Below, in pieces: positions 13,638 to 14,299 of a stretch of 14,299 bases of DNA. Source of the DNA: Thermoplasmata archaeon (GTDB lineage: Archaea; Thermoplasmatota; Thermoplasmata; Lutacidiplasmatales; UBA184); contig JASHWZ010000158.1 in the NCBI GenBank assembly GCA_030043865.1, positions 1-14,299 of the forward strand. Direction: 5' to 3'. The translations under genes were made by a program, and so were the position numbers. The notes beneath the pieces are model-generated. The model was not told the DNA's origin. It did no database searches and was given only the letters and a program-made list of their open reading frames with translations. Within the stretch, counting starts at the first letter, position 1; each line of letters opens with the position of its first letter.

Positions 13638-13651
13638 CCCCCTATCGGGGG
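13638..13651 (-). other. 5-bp hairpin in the surface-protein leader
   Basis: CCCCC, four bases, GGGGG form a strong small stem-loop in the expected 5' leader, about 32 nt before the ATG at 13606. It would form in the mRNA and could affect translation or stability. No known riboswitch fold is apparent. Confidence 0.3.
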
Positions 13652-13674
13652 CGGCGCGCCGAACTTAGCCTCAC

Positions 13675-13683
13675 TACATATAG
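13675..13683 (-). promoter_or_regulatory. Probable TATA box for the surface-protein gene
   Basis: On the minus strand CTATATGTA lies about 70 nt upstream of ATG 13606. The start site would be near 13653, giving a leader of about 45 nt, much longer than for the housekeeping genes here and containing the hairpin at 13638-13651. Confidence 0.5.
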
Positions 13684-13705
13684 CTTGCCCGGGAAGCGGC
13701 GCCGG

Positions 13706-13733
13706 CTGACGGGAAAACGGCGCGTTGCGTCAG
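13706..13733 (-). terminator. Nested stem-loop overlapping the AAA ATPase stop codon
   Basis: CTGACG and CGTCAG (13706-13711 with 13728-13733) form an outer stem; inside it AACG and CGTT (13716-13719 with 13723-13726) pair around a 3-base loop. The stop codon 13730-13732 lies within the stem. It may mark the 3' end of the AAA ATPase transcript, but the canonical T-tract is missing. Confidence 0.3.
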
Positions 13734-14299
13734 CGGTAAATGGCGGTGCCGGGCTCGTCGCGACGACGCGCCACGCGCTCGCGCTGCAGCCGCCGCTCGA
13801 ACTCTTCGTAGAACTTGAGCACGTCCGGATCGCACGACGCGCGGACCTGCTTCAGCGCGGCGTCGAAATGGGCCCGGGTCACCTTGGACGCCTTCAGGTT
13901 CTCCCGGATCGCTGCGAGGCCGGCCTCGCGGCAGAGCGCGGCGAGGTCGCTGCCCACGAACCCCTCGGTCCGCGCGGCGAGGTCCGCGAGGTCGACGTCG
14001 TCCGCGAGCGGCATGCGACGGGAGTGGACCTTCAGGATCTCGACCCGCCCGGCGGCGTTCGGCGGCTCGACGTAGAGCATCCGGTCGAACCGACCGGTCC
14101 GCAGGAGCGCCTCGTCGATGATGTCGGGACGGTTCGTCGCCGCGATGACGAGCACGCGCTCCAGGGTCTCGAGCCCGTCGATCGACGTGAGCAGCTGGTT
14201 CACGATCCGCTCGGTCACGCCGCTCGACGTCTGGAGCCCCCGGCGCGGGGCGATCGAGTCGAGCTCGTCGATGAAGACGATGGACGGCGACGCCTGCCG
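13730..14299 (-). CDS. Cdc48/VAT-type AAA ATPase, C-terminal fragment (5' end outside window)
   Basis: The frame is open to the window edge at 14299, giving the last 189 residues. It covers the second half of a AAA module: Walker B IVFIDELDS (residues 7-15 of the fragment), the ERIVNQLLTSIDGLE helix, sensor 1 in VIAATNRPD, arginine fingers in LLRTGRFDR (most homologues have LLRPGRFDR), and a C-domain with GFVGSDLAALCREA (sensor 2). The C-terminal FYEEFERRL resembles the end of the D2 domain of Cdc48/VAT, which unfolds proteins, often for the proteasome. An apparent GTG start at 14216-14218 is internal, since Walker B lies upstream of it. The tail RDEPGTAIYR ends in a hydrophobic-basic group that could dock to the proteasome, but it is not a clear HbYX motif. 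A PAN-like ATPase seems less likely. Confidence 0.88.
   Translation of the reverse strand, partial: RQASPSIVFIDELDSIAPRRGLQTSSGVTERIVNQLLTSIDGLETLERVLVIAATNRPDIIDEALLRTGRFDRMLYVEPPNAAGRVEILKVHSRRMPLADDVDLADLAARTEGFVGSDLAALCREAGLAAIRENLKASKVTRAHFDAALKQVRASCDPDVLKFYEEFERRLQRERVARRRDEPGTAIYR

Noticed and set aside
1..14299. tRNA genes, CRISPR arrays, transposase genes or terminal repeats
   Set aside because: Gaps between genes are short and showed no cloverleaf, regularly spaced repeats or transposase-like coding sequence.

Overview
The window reads as a dense, very GC-rich archaeal chromosome segment. The archaeal assignment rests on the MCM C-terminus, NMD3, DUF424, a HerA ATPase, the eL18-uL13-uS9-RpoN cluster, a Cdc48-type AAA ATPase, V4R and Roadblock proteins, and TATA boxes placed 29-35 nt upstream of start codons. 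SepF points to an FtsZ-dividing euryarchaeal lineage. A high-GC member of the Thermoplasmata is my best guess, but that is inference and no 16S rRNA is present. I see no mobile element, tRNA, rRNA or CRISPR, and no gene-free stretch longer than about 170 bases.

Layout. Positions 1-279 hold the 3' end of the MCM replicative helicase. From its own TATA box starts a plus-strand run: DUF424 (340-660), NMD3 (677-1453), SepF (1502-1879) and an M17 leucyl aminopeptidase (1896-3428). It mixes large-subunit ribosome biogenesis, cell division and peptide turnover. HerA (3476-4936) lies on the minus strand, convergent with pepA. Divergent from herA is a COG1340-type coiled-coil protein (5064-5927) followed closely by a HAD-like hydrolase (5938-6699). 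A short two-gene unit with its own promoter encodes a V4R-domain protein and a Roadblock/LC7 protein (6755-7527). Convergent to it, on the minus strand, are a GT2 glycosyltransferase (7547-8410) and a PRC-barrel protein (8400-8642) whose reading frames overlap.

A divergent promoter region with a 12-bp perfect palindrome separates these from the eL18-uL13-uS9-rpoN operon (8810-10225). The minus strand then carries a secreted, sequon-rich, PKD-containing surface protein of about 1110 residues (10274-13606). Last comes the 3' end of a Cdc48-like AAA ATPase (13730-14299).

Nothing here is a clear new defence or mobile system. The most interesting items are the V4R-Roadblock gene pair, the co-occurrence of SepF with a small PRC-barrel protein (relevant to archaeal division-ring components), an orphan herA divergent from a coiled-coil gene, and compact GC-rich stem-loops without T-tracts at several 3' gene ends. 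Many lengthy frames on the opposite strand are artefacts of high GC and are left out.
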